Of a DNA stretch of 64,000 bases, positions 7,523 through 15,294 are shown piece after piece (position 1 is the first letter of the stretch; each line of letters starts with the position of its first letter). The notes below the pieces were generated by a model that did no database searches, was not told the origin of the DNA, and saw only the letters and a list, made by a program, of their open reading frames with translations. Made by a program: the position numbers and the translations under genes. Origin of the DNA: Macrococcus epidermidis (GTDB lineage: Bacteria > Bacillota > Bacilli > Staphylococcales > Staphylococcaceae); contig NZ_PZJH01000004.1 of assembly GCF_003259695.1 (NCBI RefSeq), positions 124,001-188,000 of the forward strand, written 5' to 3'.

Positions 7523-7644
7523 TGTGATAACCTCCTTTTATTATTTATGATGATACAGAAAATAATTAGAAATATAAACAGATAAATTGAAATTTGTATT
7601 GTGTTCTGTACAATGATGGTACAAATTCGAAAGGGTGATTTTTA

Positions 7645-8295
7645 GTGAACACATTAATTATCGGAGCAAATGGACAGGTAGGTAAACAACTTGTTGAGAA
7701 GTTAGCGAAGAATAGTGATGTAACACCTATCGCGGTCATTCGTAAGGATGAACAAAAGCCATATTTTGATGGATTAAATGTCGAAGCAAGAATATTAGAT
7801 TTGGAAGATGATCTACCAGCATATGAAAGTGTATTTAAAGATGTCGATAGCGTAATATTTACAGCAGGTTCTGGTGGTAGTACAGGTGCTGATAAAACAA
7901 TGCTGATTGATCTAGATGCTGCCGTGAAAACGATTGATACAGCTAAGAAAGTTGGCATTAAACGTTTTGTCATGGTGAGTTCGTTTGATACAACACGTAA
8001 CGCAATTCAAGAAGCGGATGCTGGTTTCAGACCTTATGTTGTAGCAAAGCATTATGCAGATAACGTATTAAGAGCAGCTGGACTAGATTATACAATTGTT
8101 CATCCAGGAATCCTATCAGACGATGCTGAAACTGGTAATGTCAAAGTTGCAGAAACATTAGAAGTTGCTAAGATCACAAGAGCAGACGTGTCCGAAGTCT
8201 TGAAGACGGTTATTGAGAATGACAATACTGTCGGCAAAGAGTTCCAAGTGGTCAATGGTGATACAGCGATTGCAGATGCGATTGGTAGATTATAA
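7645..8295 (+). CDS. NAD(P)-binding SDR-like oxidoreductase (YhfK/YwnB type)
   Basis: 216 residues. The N-terminus has an atypical-SDR nucleotide loop GANGQVG (residues 7-13). FTAGSGGSTGADKTMLIDLDAAV and RFVMVSSF follow the pattern of the NAD(P)H-binding / NmrA-like family, then YVVAKHYAD (a YxxxK motif) and TIVHPGIL. So an NAD(P)-dependent reductase or epimerase-like protein is expected; the substrate is unknown. The start is GTG at 7645 behind GAAAGGGTGA. The gene is monocistronic and is followed by a hairpin repeat array. Confidence 0.88.
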   Translation: MNTLIIGANGQVGKQLVEKLAKNSDVTPIAVIRKDEQKPYFDGLNVEARILDLEDDLPAYESVFKDVDSVIFTAGSGGSTGADKTMLIDLDAAVKTIDTAKKVGIKRFVMVSSFDTTRNAIQEADAGFRPYVVAKHYADNVLRAAGLDYTIVHPGILSDDAETGNVKVAETLEVAKITRADVSEVLKTVIENDNTVGKEFQVVNGDTAIADAIGRL

Positions 8296-8335
8296 GATTG
8301 TAGCATAGAGTATTTGGTGAATATAGTAAATCAAT

Positions 8336-8538
8336 GCCCACTTTGTTTTAGAGGTGGGCAATAATTGTATAAAAAAGTAATAAGGTGCCCACTTTGTTTT
8401 AGGGGTGGGCAATAATTGGAGAAAAAAGTAATAAGGTGCCCACTTTGTTTTAGAGGTGGGCAATAATTGTATAAAAAAGTAATCAGGTGCCCACTTTGTT
8501 TTAGAGGTGGGCATAAATTGTATAAAAAAGTAAATGGC
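8336..8538. repeat. Tandem array of four 51-bp hairpin repeats
   Basis: Units begin at 8336, 8387, 8438 and 8489, exactly 51 bp apart. Each has GCCCAC, a 12-nt loop (TTTGTTTTAGAG or GGG), GTGGGC and an AT-rich spacer with a run of six A residues. Units differ at only a few positions. On the minus strand each stem is followed after about 11 nt by TTTTTT. Because 51 is a multiple of three, an apparent open frame crosses the array on the minus strand; it is a by-product. Confidence 0.9.
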
Positions 8539-8550
8539 TGCTTACAGTCT

Positions 8551-8587
8551 CGCGCACCAAAAGTAAGAATCTAACAAAAGTTGCGCG
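8551..8587. repeat. GC-rich inverted repeat between array and promoter
   Basis: CGCGCA (8551-8556) and TGCGCG (8582-8587) are complementary across a 25-nt spacer containing AAAAGT twice. The role is unknown; it lies upstream of the promoter of the T-box leader. Confidence 0.35.
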
Positions 8588-8634
8588 TACCACACCAAAA
8601 TCCAATTAAAAAATAAGAATTTTCAGAATTGTTG

Positions 8635-8663
8635 TTGACAAATAGAAACATCGTTCTTATAAT
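8635..8663 (+). promoter_or_regulatory. Consensus SigA promoter of the metE-like T-box transcript
   Basis: TTGACA (8635-8640), 17 bp, TATAAT (8658-8663): a perfect match. Just upstream, 8618-8632 (AATTTTCAGAATTGT) matches 12 of 15 positions of the CodY box, which suggests repression when amino acids are plentiful. Confidence 0.9.
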
Positions 8664-8671
8664 GTGTATTA

Positions 8672-8952
8672 ATTCAATATTTACAAAACGTACAGAGGAA
8701 AGTAAACTTACGAATTTCTACAGCGAGCTTCAGGTGGTGAGATGGAGTGTTTGAACTAAGTTGAAAATGGCCTCTTTAGTTGCATGCTGAACGTATTCTA
8801 GTAGGTTATGTCCGAGGATTGGCGCTCGTTATCAACGTCAGAGTATTATTTGTACTCAATGAGGTATAGTCAGTGATGGCTATATGAATAAAGGTGGTAC
8901 CGTGGGAAACCCCTCACCCTTTACTAAAGTGTAAAGGAGTGTGGGGTTTTTT
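8672..8952 (+). ncRNA. T-box riboswitch, probably methionine-tRNA responsive
   Basis: The leader has the invariant T-box core AAGGTGGTACCGTGG (8891-8905) followed by a terminator (8909-8952) whose 5' side can pair alternatively with the T-box. Stem I begins near 8715 with AGCGAGCTTCAGGTGGTGAGATGG. The candidate specifier triplet is ATG at 8767-8769 inside GAAAATGGCC, placed as expected in the specifier loop, which points to uncharged tRNA-Met. This agrees with the downstream methionine-type methyltransferase. The T-box is certain; the specifier is read by eye. Confidence 0.92.
8909..8952 (+). terminator. T-box regulated terminator
   Basis: CCCCTCACCCTTTAC pairs imperfectly with GTAAAGGAGTGTGGGG, followed by six T residues. 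It forms when tRNA is charged. Confidence 0.9.
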
Positions 8953-9028
8953 ATTATGGCTGATAGTGATATGTACGACATGCAAATATATATAAACAAA
9001 AAATTAAACTTACTGGAGGATGATCAAT

Positions 9029-10171
9029 ATGACTAATACAATCAAACAACCAAAATTCGATTATGTAGGCAGTTTCTTAAGACCGGAAGCTTTAAAAGTG
9101 GCACGTGAAAAATTTAAAAATAACGAAATTACGCAGAATGAACTGACAAAAATTGAAAATGAAGAAATCTTAAAGTTAATTCAAAAATTAGATGAACTTG
9201 GTTATGAAACAGTGACGGATGGTGAGTTCAGACGTAGTTACTGGCATCTGGATTTCTTCTTTGGATTCAATGGTATTGAACAGCAGCAGCTAGATCATGG
9301 TTATCAGTTTAACAATATTGAAACACGTAGTGATTCAGTAAAGTTCGTGGATAAAATTAATGGGAAAGATCATCCGTTCGTTGAGCATTTTAAATTTGTA
9401 AGAAATAACGCACCGAGTCATTTAACAGTAAAGCAGACAATACCTGCACCTGCGCAGTTACTCGTTGAATTAACACGACCTGGTGTAAAAGAGACAGTAG
9501 ATGCTGTGTACCCGGATAAAAAAGAACTATATGATGATATCGTTACAACATATAAACAGGTAATCGATGACTTACATAAAGAAGGATTAAAAGTTCTGCA
9601 ACTGGATGACTGTTCATGGGGCATTCATATCTCACCGGAAATTCGAGAAAAAATTCATGGACAAGGTGGAGGTACGGATAAATCTAGCGAAGCATTGATT
9701 CAGGAAATTTTAGAGATTAATAACCGTGTCATTGCGAATGCGTCAGATGATTTAATCATAAATACTCATGTTTGCCGTGGTAATTATAAATCTGATTATG
9801 CATCAAGCGGACCATATACAACAGTAGCTGAAGAGTTATTTGGTAAAGAAAATGTCGATGGCTATTATTTAGAGTACGATACAGAACGCGCAGGTGGATT
9901 CGAGCCTCTAGAAAAAGTAAGTGGAGAGAAGAAAGTTGTGTTAGGCTTGATAACTTCTAAGTTTCCTGAGCTAGAAGATAAAGAAGCGATTAAAGAAAGA
10001 ATTAAGGAAGCAACAAAATATATCCCTTTAGAGCGATTAAGTTTAAGTGCACAATGTGGCTTTGCATCAACAGAAGAAGGGAATATACTCACTGAAGAAG
10101 ATCAATGGAAAAAATTGCAGCTGATAAAAGAGATAAGTGAAGAGGTATTTGCGGATTCTTTAGTTAAATAA
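9029..10171 (+). CDS. MetE C-terminal-like methyltransferase (YxjG/YxjH type)
   Basis: 380 residues, half the length of full MetE and matching only its C-terminal cobalamin-independent methionine-synthase domain. Zinc ligands are visible as H and C in NTHVCRGNY (about residues 247 and 249) and C in AQCGF (about 341). YVGSFLRPEAL, TDGEFRR and DDCSW are typical of the YxjG/YxjH group, which makes methionine from homocysteine with a methyl donor other than the usual long-chain folate. ATG 9029 is 9 nt after GGAGG; the ATG at 9020 touches it. The Met-type T-box leader supports a role in methionine supply. Confidence 0.9.
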   Translation: MTNTIKQPKFDYVGSFLRPEALKVAREKFKNNEITQNELTKIENEEILKLIQKLDELGYETVTDGEFRRSYWHLDFFFGFNGIEQQQLDHGYQFNNIETRSDSVKFVDKINGKDHPFVEHFKFVRNNAPSHLTVKQTIPAPAQLLVELTRPGVKETVDAVYPDKKELYDDIVTTYKQVIDDLHKEGLKVLQLDDCSWGIHISPEIREKIHGQGGGTDKSSEALIQEILEINNRVIANASDDLIINTHVCRGNYKSDYASSGPYTTVAEELFGKENVDGYYLEYDTERAGGFEPLEKVSGEKKVVLGLITSKFPELEDKEAIKERIKEATKYIPLERLSLSAQCGFASTEEGNILTEEDQWKKLQLIKEISEEVFADSLVK

Positions 10172-10179
10172 ACTTTTAT

Positions 10180-10210
10180 AATAACCTAAGCCCATGCTTA
10201 GGTTATTATT
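10180..10210 (+). terminator. Hairpin after the metE-like gene
   Basis: AATAACCTAAGC and GCTTAGGTTATT form a perfect 12-bp stem with a CCAT loop. The T tail is weak (ATTATG), so termination may be partial. Confidence 0.7.
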
Positions 10211-10272
10211 ATGTTGATAGATATTATTGACAACTATAATATAATAGAAGAAAAAACAAAGAAGGTTTAACA

Positions 10273-10938
10273 ATGTACAAATATATTCTATTTGATATAG
10301 ATAATACGTTACTTGATTTCAGCAAAGGTGAAAGAGAAGCGATTCGTGCTGTGTTTGATTCTGAAGGGATTGATGATAGTGAGGAAAACTTTAAACGTTA
10401 TTCAGAGATTAACAAATCGATGTGGGGCTTACTTGAAGAGGGTAAACTTGTGAAACAAGAGGTGCTGACGAAACGTTTTGAGGTGTTCTTTAGCGAGAAA
10501 GGGATCAATGTAAATCCTCAGGAGAAAGAGAATATCTTTAGAATTGGTATCAATGAAAATCATCAGCTTGTGCCACATGCCATTGAAATTCTTGAATACG
10601 TTAAGTCGAAGGGTTATGTGATTTGTTCAGCAACAAATGGTGTGTTATGTACTCAGATGCGTCGCATGACAGATGCAAATATTATCTCATACTTCGATCA
10701 TCAATTTATTTCAGAAGCAGTAGGATACGAGAAACCTCAGAAAGCCTTTTTCGATGTGATTATAGAATCATTAAATATTACAGATTTATCAGAAGTTCTG
10801 ATGATTGGTGATACTGAAACTTCAGATATTTATGGTGCCATCAATGCTGGTATTGATGCCTGTTATTTCGGTTCGAATAAAGAGAGCAAGGCGAAATATC
10901 GTATCCATAATTTATTAGAACTTAAAAATATTATTTAA
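10273..10938 (+). CDS. HAD hydrolase, YjjG/YfnB-type nucleotidase
   Basis: 221 residues. Haloacid-dehalogenase motifs occur in order: I, FDIDNTL with nucleophile D8 and general acid D10; II, SATNG; III, the lysine in GYEKPQKAFF; IV, MIGDTETSDI. The helical cap between motifs I and II marks subfamily IA. The YjjG/YfnB group (TIGR02254) dephosphorylates pyrimidine nucleoside monophosphates, including non-canonical ones, as a housecleaning activity; that substrate is by family only. The start ATG follows AGAAGG. No clear terminator separates it from the next stress-gene promoter. Confidence 0.88.
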   Translation: MYKYILFDIDNTLLDFSKGEREAIRAVFDSEGIDDSEENFKRYSEINKSMWGLLEEGKLVKQEVLTKRFEVFFSEKGINVNPQEKENIFRIGINENHQLVPHAIEILEYVKSKGYVICSATNGVLCTQMRRMTDANIISYFDHQFISEAVGYEKPQKAFFDVIIESLNITDLSEVLMIGDTETSDIYGAINAGIDACYFGSNKESKAKYRIHNLLELKNII

Positions 10939-10965
10939 ATCTTCTTACGTAAAATAACTAGTTTT

Positions 10966-10991
10966 GTTTCATAATAAGTTGTTATGGGAAT
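10966..10991 (+). promoter_or_regulatory. SigB-like promoter of the general stress gene
   Basis: GTTTCA (10966-10971), 14 bp, GGGAAT (10986-10991) compares with the SigB consensus GTTTAA and GGGTAT with one change in each element. It lies 35 bp before the start codon of a general-stress-type gene. Confidence 0.65.
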
Positions 10992-11025
10992 AGTAAAGTA
11001 ACACAATGCTTTGGAGGAGATTAAC

Positions 11026-11349
11026 GTGAAATTTGTAGATGCTTTCACAAGTGAACAACCTTTACATGGCAAGATTGAACAGTTAAGAGAAGAAGGTATT
11101 GATACGCGTGATTTATTTATCGTTTCTAAAAGTAAGATAGACGGACTGGCATTGATTGATCAGGACGTTAATTATATTAGTGCTGATGGTAATATGCCGG
11201 ACAAGATTAAAGCATTCTTCACAGGTAAAGACGTTTCTAGTCATCATTATGAAGCGGAAAATTTATCTAATATTTCAAAGGTTGATTACAAAAGAGCACT
11301 CGATGCAGGACAGATGTTACTATTTATCAAATCACTGGGGGAAAAATAA
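11026..11349 (+). CDS. General stress protein of the YflT/GSP17M family
   Basis: 107 residues, beginning at GTG 11026, seven bases after GGAGGAG. The N-terminal part (VDAFTSEQPLHGKIEQLREEGIDTRDLFIVSKSK) and the rest fit the heat-induced stress protein YflT domain, found in SigB-regulated proteins of Bacillus and staphylococci. The molecular function is unknown; it is cytosolic and acidic. The SigB-like promoter upstream supports the assignment. Its TAA overlaps the ATG of the next small gene (TAATG), so the two are co-translated. Confidence 0.82.
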   Translation: MKFVDAFTSEQPLHGKIEQLREEGIDTRDLFIVSKSKIDGLALIDQDVNYISADGNMPDKIKAFFTGKDVSSHHYEAENLSNISKVDYKRALDAGQMLLFIKSLGEK

Positions 11350-11546
11350 TGTCTCGTGAAAATAAACGATTTTCAAATATTAAAGATGGTTCAGATAAAG
11401 GTTCAAAGATGATGAGTACTTATATCATTACTGATGAACAAACAGGTGTGCAGTATTTGTACGCTGCAATGGGTTATGGTGCTGGTTTAACACCGATATT
11501 GGATAGTGAAGGTAAACCAGTACTTGCGCCTGGCTATCCGAAATAG
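11349..11546 (+). CDS. DUF6440-type small protein
   Basis: 65 residues. The pattern MMSTYIITDEQTGVQYLYAAMGYGAGLTPILDSEGKP is typical of the DUF6440 family, small soluble proteins frequent in Firmicutes: a basic N-terminus, then a strand carrying an ITD-xxTGVxYL motif and a Gly-rich turn ending in a proline-rich tail. Function unknown. The start overlaps the stop of the stress gene by one base, and a terminator follows, so these two genes form a dicistron under the SigB-like promoter. Confidence 0.82.
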   Translation: MSRENKRFSNIKDGSDKGSKMMSTYIITDEQTGVQYLYAAMGYGAGLTPILDSEGKPVLAPGYPK

Positions 11547-11552
11547 AGATTG

Positions 11553-11579
11553 GATGAGACTTAGGTCTCGTCTTTTTTT
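11553..11579 (+). terminator. Intrinsic terminator of the stress dicistron
   Basis: GAGAC and GTCTC around TTAG, with outer GA/TC pairing and seven T residues. Confidence 0.85.
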
Positions 11580-11650
11580 ATATGTGTTTAATTTCACAAA
11601 AAGAGTTATAGTATAATAAATAATTAAATAGATTAAATTAGGAGTACACG

Positions 11651-12499
11651 ATGGCGAAAATTACTAAACGACAGGAAAAAAGAAATAAAATGATATTGTT
11701 ATTGATACTTTGCGGCATTGCATGCATCATTTATTTAATGATAGGTTATTCGATTAAACAATACGAAAAGAAAATGATGAATTATAAAGTTGAAATGCCA
11801 CATTCATATCAATTTGCATTGAATCAACAGATGAAAAGTGCAGCTCAGTTCTCTAATGGCGTCGTGTGGAAAAATGCGACGAAAAAACAGATTGATTATT
11901 ATTTAAATCCTAAAAAATACTATCATCACCCTGAACAGCGTTACCAGTTTTTAAATCTTGGCATGAGTCAGAAAGTAGCTGCTGCTAAATTAAATACCTT
12001 ACTTAAAGGGAAAGGCACTTTAGATGGTCTCGGTACAACATTCGCTAAAGCCAGTCGTATTGAAGATATCAATGAAATCTATCTGGTCAATCATGCGTTA
12101 CTTGAGACAGGTAAAGGTAAGAGTGAACTAGCGCGTGGGGTTAAAGTCGATGATAAAGGACGCGTTGGTAAAGGTGATAAGAAATATTATAATTTCTTCG
12201 GTATTGGTGCGTATGATCATGACCCTGTAAATGAAGCGGCGAAGTTTGCCTTTAAAGAAGGATGGGATACACCTGAGAAAGCTGTGATGGGTGGTGCGAA
12301 ATTCATTAAAGATGAATTTATATCTAAAGCACATCAAAATACTTTATACGGCATGCGCTTTAATCCAAATCATCCTGGCAAACATCAATATGCTACAGAT
12401 GTACGCTGGGCACATCATAACGCACGCGGTATTGCAAAAGACTATCAAAGATTAAATTTAGAGGGTAAGTACTTTACTCGTTACTATTATAAACAGTAA
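11651..12499 (+). CDS. sagB: Membrane-anchored N-acetylglucosaminidase (SagB type)
   Basis: 282 residues. One N-terminal membrane helix (about 13-35) anchors the enzyme; the outside portion is a GH73-type glucosaminidase domain. NEIYLVNHALLETGKGKSELARGV holds the expected catalytic glutamate (about residue 152), and YYNFFGIGAYDHDPVNEAAKFAFKEGW is a hallmark of this family. S. aureus SagB (284 residues, same architecture) cuts newly made glycan strands and sets their length. AGGAG precedes ATG 11651. It is monocistronic, with a terminator behind it. Confidence 0.9.
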   Translation: MAKITKRQEKRNKMILLLILCGIACIIYLMIGYSIKQYEKKMMNYKVEMPHSYQFALNQQMKSAAQFSNGVVWKNATKKQIDYYLNPKKYYHHPEQRYQFLNLGMSQKVAAAKLNTLLKGKGTLDGLGTTFAKASRIEDINEIYLVNHALLETGKGKSELARGVKVDDKGRVGKGDKKYYNFFGIGAYDHDPVNEAAKFAFKEGWDTPEKAVMGGAKFIKDEFISKAHQNTLYGMRFNPNHPGKHQYATDVRWAHHNARGIAKDYQRLNLEGKYFTRYYYKQ

Positions 12500-12520
12500 G
12501 CAGACGCTTGCTGTTTTTTT
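12492..12520 (+). terminator. Intrinsic terminator of sagB
   Basis: AACAG-T-AAGC pairs with GCTT-G-CTGTT around AGAC, followed by T residues. The stop codon is inside the stem. Confidence 0.75.
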
Positions 12521-12551
12521 ATACATAAAAATTTATTTTAATAAAAGATTG

Positions 12552-12566
12552 AATTATCAGAATTTT
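12552..12566 (+). promoter_or_regulatory. CodY-like box before the oppA-like gene
   Basis: AATTATCAGAATTTT matches 12 of 15 positions of the CodY consensus AATTTTCWGAAAATT. Peptide uptake genes are common CodY targets, but the match is modest. Confidence 0.35.
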
Positions 12567-12617
12567 TAATATAAAATAATTTTAAGTTAGTACTTTATTC
12601 ATTTAGGGGGAGAAAGC

Positions 12618-14252
12618 ATGAGGAAGAATTATTCATGGTTAATTGCATTTGTATTAGTATTATCAAGTGTACTCGCTGCATGTAGTGGGGGCAGCGGCGA
12701 TAAAGATAGTAAGGGGAAACAAGTATTAAATTTAGTAACATCATCTGATATTCCATCGATGAACTCAGCGCTGGCTACTGATATGGTAAGTTTCCAGATG
12801 TATGAGAATGTTATGGAAGGATTATATCGTTTAGATAAAGATACGAAGCCGGTTCCAGCATTAGCTGAAGGAGATCCAAAAGAAACAGATGGTGGTAAGA
12901 CGTGGACAATTAAATTACGTAAAGATGCAAAATGGTCGAATGGAGATCCTGTTACAGCGAACGACTTCGTTTACGCATGGAGAAACGTTGTAGATCCTAA
13001 GACTGCTTCAGAATATGCTTTTATTATGTATGATATTGAGAATGCTCAGGAAATTAACAAAGGTGAAAAGAAACCTGAAGAGCTTGGTGTTAAAGCAATC
13101 GATGATAACAAACTTGAAATTAAACTGAAAAATAATCAGCCATATTTCAAAGGATTACTCGCTTTCGGAACTTTTATGCCTAAAAATGAAAAGTTTGCTA
13201 AAAAATTAGGGGATAAATATGGTATCGATGCAAAATCAACGTTATACAACGGTCCATTTAAAATGGCAGAGTGGAAAACAGAAGAAAGCGTAAAGCTCGT
13301 TAAGAACGATAAATACTGGGATAAAGATAAGGTGAAGTTAGATGAAATCAACTATAAAGTGATTAAAGATGTGCAAACTGGATTGAATTTATATGAAACA
13401 GGTAAAGTGGATTCAGTGGGTGTATCTGCCGAAAACGTAGATAAATATAAGTCTAATAAAGACTTTAAAACAGAATTATCTGCAGCGCAATCATTCTTCA
13501 GAATTTCTTATAAAGGTGATCATAAGAAAGAATTATCGAATAAAGATTTACGTTTAGCATTAGCGAAATCTATCGATAAAGATAAGTATGTGAAGAACAA
13601 TTTAAATAACGGATCTGTAGCGTCAAATCAATTAACACCAAAAGATGTCTATAAAGGACCAGACGGCAGTGACTTCTCTGAAATTGCAGGTGGAGAAAAC
13701 TTAAAATTTGATAGAGAAAGTGCTAAAGAAGACTGGAAAAAAGCGAAAGCTGCTTTAGGAGTCGATAAATTAGAGTTAGAATTATTAACAGTAGATATCG
13801 ATACAGCGAAAAAAGATGCTGAGTACTTTAAAGAGCAGTTAGAATCTAACTTAGATGGTTTAACAATTAAGATTAAACAACAACCATTTAAACAAAAATT
13901 AGATTTAGAGAAAAAAGGGCAGTATGATATTTCATATGGTAACTGGTTCCCGGATTATGCAGATCCAATGACATTCTTAGATTTATTCTTATCAACTGAA
14001 ACAAATACTGGATATAATAATCCGGCTTACGATAAGTTAATTGAAGATGCAAAAGGGCCGTTACTGAAAGACCCTGAAGCACGCTGGAAGGCTTTAGGTG
14101 AAGCAAGTACGATGTTACTTGATGATGCAGCTTTAATTCCGGTGATTCAACGTGGATCAGCATTTATGGATAAACCATATGTGAAAGGCGTTGTCGTAAA
14201 CAGCTCTGGTATTAATAACTATAAAGAAGCTTACATTGAAGGCAAGAAATAA
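12618..14252 (+). CDS. Oligopeptide ABC transporter substrate-binding lipoprotein (OppA-like)
   Basis: 544 residues. A signal peptide with lipobox SVLAAC (C22) puts it on the outer face of the membrane. It has the cluster C (SBP_bac_5) features: NLVTSSDIPSMNSALATDMVSFQMYENVMEGLYRLDKDTKPVPALAE at the mature N-terminus, then WTIKLRKDAKWSNGDPVTANDFVYAWR, and NTGYNNPAYDKLI near the C-terminus. It captures peptides for an Opp-type importer. No permease or ATPase gene is nearby, so it must join a system encoded elsewhere. GGGGGAGA precedes the ATG. Confidence 0.93.
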   Translation: MRKNYSWLIAFVLVLSSVLAACSGGSGDKDSKGKQVLNLVTSSDIPSMNSALATDMVSFQMYENVMEGLYRLDKDTKPVPALAEGDPKETDGGKTWTIKLRKDAKWSNGDPVTANDFVYAWRNVVDPKTASEYAFIMYDIENAQEINKGEKKPEELGVKAIDDNKLEIKLKNNQPYFKGLLAFGTFMPKNEKFAKKLGDKYGIDAKSTLYNGPFKMAEWKTEESVKLVKNDKYWDKDKVKLDEINYKVIKDVQTGLNLYETGKVDSVGVSAENVDKYKSNKDFKTELSAAQSFFRISYKGDHKKELSNKDLRLALAKSIDKDKYVKNNLNNGSVASNQLTPKDVYKGPDGSDFSEIAGGENLKFDRESAKEDWKKAKAALGVDKLELELLTVDIDTAKKDAEYFKEQLESNLDGLTIKIKQQPFKQKLDLEKKGQYDISYGNWFPDYADPMTFLDLFLSTETNTGYNNPAYDKLIEDAKGPLLKDPEARWKALGEASTMLLDDAALIPVIQRGSAFMDKPYVKGVVVNSSGINNYKEAYIEGKK

Positions 14253-14255
14253 ATA

Positions 14256-14292
14256 AAACTACCTTGAGGAAAAACCTCAAGGTAGTTTTTTT
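14256..14292. terminator. Bidirectional terminator between oppA-like and lipoprotein genes
   Basis: A perfect 14-bp stem (14256-14269 with 14275-14288) flanked by A residues and a T run, between convergent genes. Confidence 0.9.
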
Positions 14293-14296
14293 GATA

Positions 14297-15214
14297 TTAT
14301 TTTGCTTCAGTTGATGTTTCAGTAGAAGAACTGTTCATTTTGTCCTGCATTTCTTTTTGATACTGTTCATATGTTTTAGCATTTTTTACATCGGCAGGAA
14401 TATTGATATTATCAACATTATTAAATTTATCGTAACTTATATTTGTGATATTTTTTATAACTTTATCCTTAATTGTCATTTCAACATCTCTTTTAGATGA
14501 TGTAACTAAGTAATCTTTATTAAAATATACTGTTTCAGAACCTTTAATATCTTTTAATTGCTTTTCAATTGATTTAACTAGGTCATCTGCACCGATATTT
14601 TTGGCAACCTTTTTATAATCTTCTATATTTTTGTACGTCATTGTTAAAGAGTATCCATCTTTTGTTTCTTTATATTGTGCATTTTTATAAATATCTAATG
14701 AATTTACGTATGATAGGTACTCAATTTGATCAATCTGTTTTTTGACTTCTTTACCCATGATTTTAGTAACGTCAATAAATTGTTTACCATCTTGGTTTAC
14801 TATTACCTTATCATCAAATAAGTACATTAAAGATTTTTGGTTATCATTAGTATTTTCTACTTTTATTATGTTATTGGCATCTGAAGCAACATCTATAGTT
14901 GCATTATTTTTAGTTCCATCTGATTCCATAGTTGCACTTAAAGAGGAGTGATAACTCTTAATATCTTTACCTGCATCTTTTGCCTTTTCAATTAAGTCTA
15001 CAGCATCTTTGTTTTCTTTAGTTGTATCTGCTGTTTCAGAGGTAGTTTCTTTACTTTCAGTAGTTTTAGCTTTTTCAGTTGCTTGATTATCAGTATTAGA
15101 TTTTGTTGATTCAGTCTTAGCTTTATCTTCAGTTTTATCGGTAGAATCATTGCCACACGCTGCAAAAATTAAAGTCGTACTAAGTAATGCTGATAATAAA
15201 TGTTTTGATTTCAT
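14297..15214 (-). CDS. DUF6612-type lipoprotein
   Basis: 305 residues. Lipobox IFAAC (C20) is followed by a long Thr/Ser/Glu/Lys linker to about residue 70, then a LolA-like beta domain with KSYHSSLSATMESDGT, MYLFDDKVIVNQDGKQFIDVT, YSLTMTYKN and a C-terminal ETVYFNKDYLVTSSKRDVEMTI. This order of strands is seen in DUF6612 lipoproteins of staphylococci and bacilli. Function unknown; a lipid- or peptide-binding cup is possible. GGAGG lies before the ATG. The C-terminal tail is again Ser/Thr/Glu-rich. Confidence 0.82.
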   Translation of the reverse strand: MKSKHLLSALLSTTLIFAACGNDSTDKTEDKAKTESTKSNTDNQATEKAKTTESKETTSETADTTKENKDAVDLIEKAKDAGKDIKSYHSSLSATMESDGTKNNATIDVASDANNIIKVENTNDNQKSLMYLFDDKVIVNQDGKQFIDVTKIMGKEVKKQIDQIEYLSYVNSLDIYKNAQYKETKDGYSLTMTYKNIEDYKKVAKNIGADDLVKSIEKQLKDIKGSETVYFNKDYLVTSSKRDVEMTIKDKVIKNITNISYDKFNNVDNINIPADVKNAKTYEQYQKEMQDKMNSSSTETSTEAK

Positions 15215-15294
15215 AGAAAAATCCTCCTTAAGTCATTAAATAAATCATAGCACAAAACTTTAATTTATTAAAATAAGACTTAAGCAGGATATTA

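Noticed and set aside
7566-7973. Minus-strand frame opposite the SDR-like gene
   Set aside because: It is complementary to a gene with clear nucleotide-binding motifs and extends into its promoter region.
8290-8514. Minus-strand frame with 17-residue repeats over the hairpin array
   Set aside because: The repeat period (51 bp) is a multiple of three, so a repeated frame is expected by chance. It has no ribosome binding site and overlaps structured repeats.
8336-8538. Possible CRISPR array
   Set aside because: Repeats and spacers are both nearly identical from unit to unit; CRISPR spacers should be unique, and no cas genes are present.
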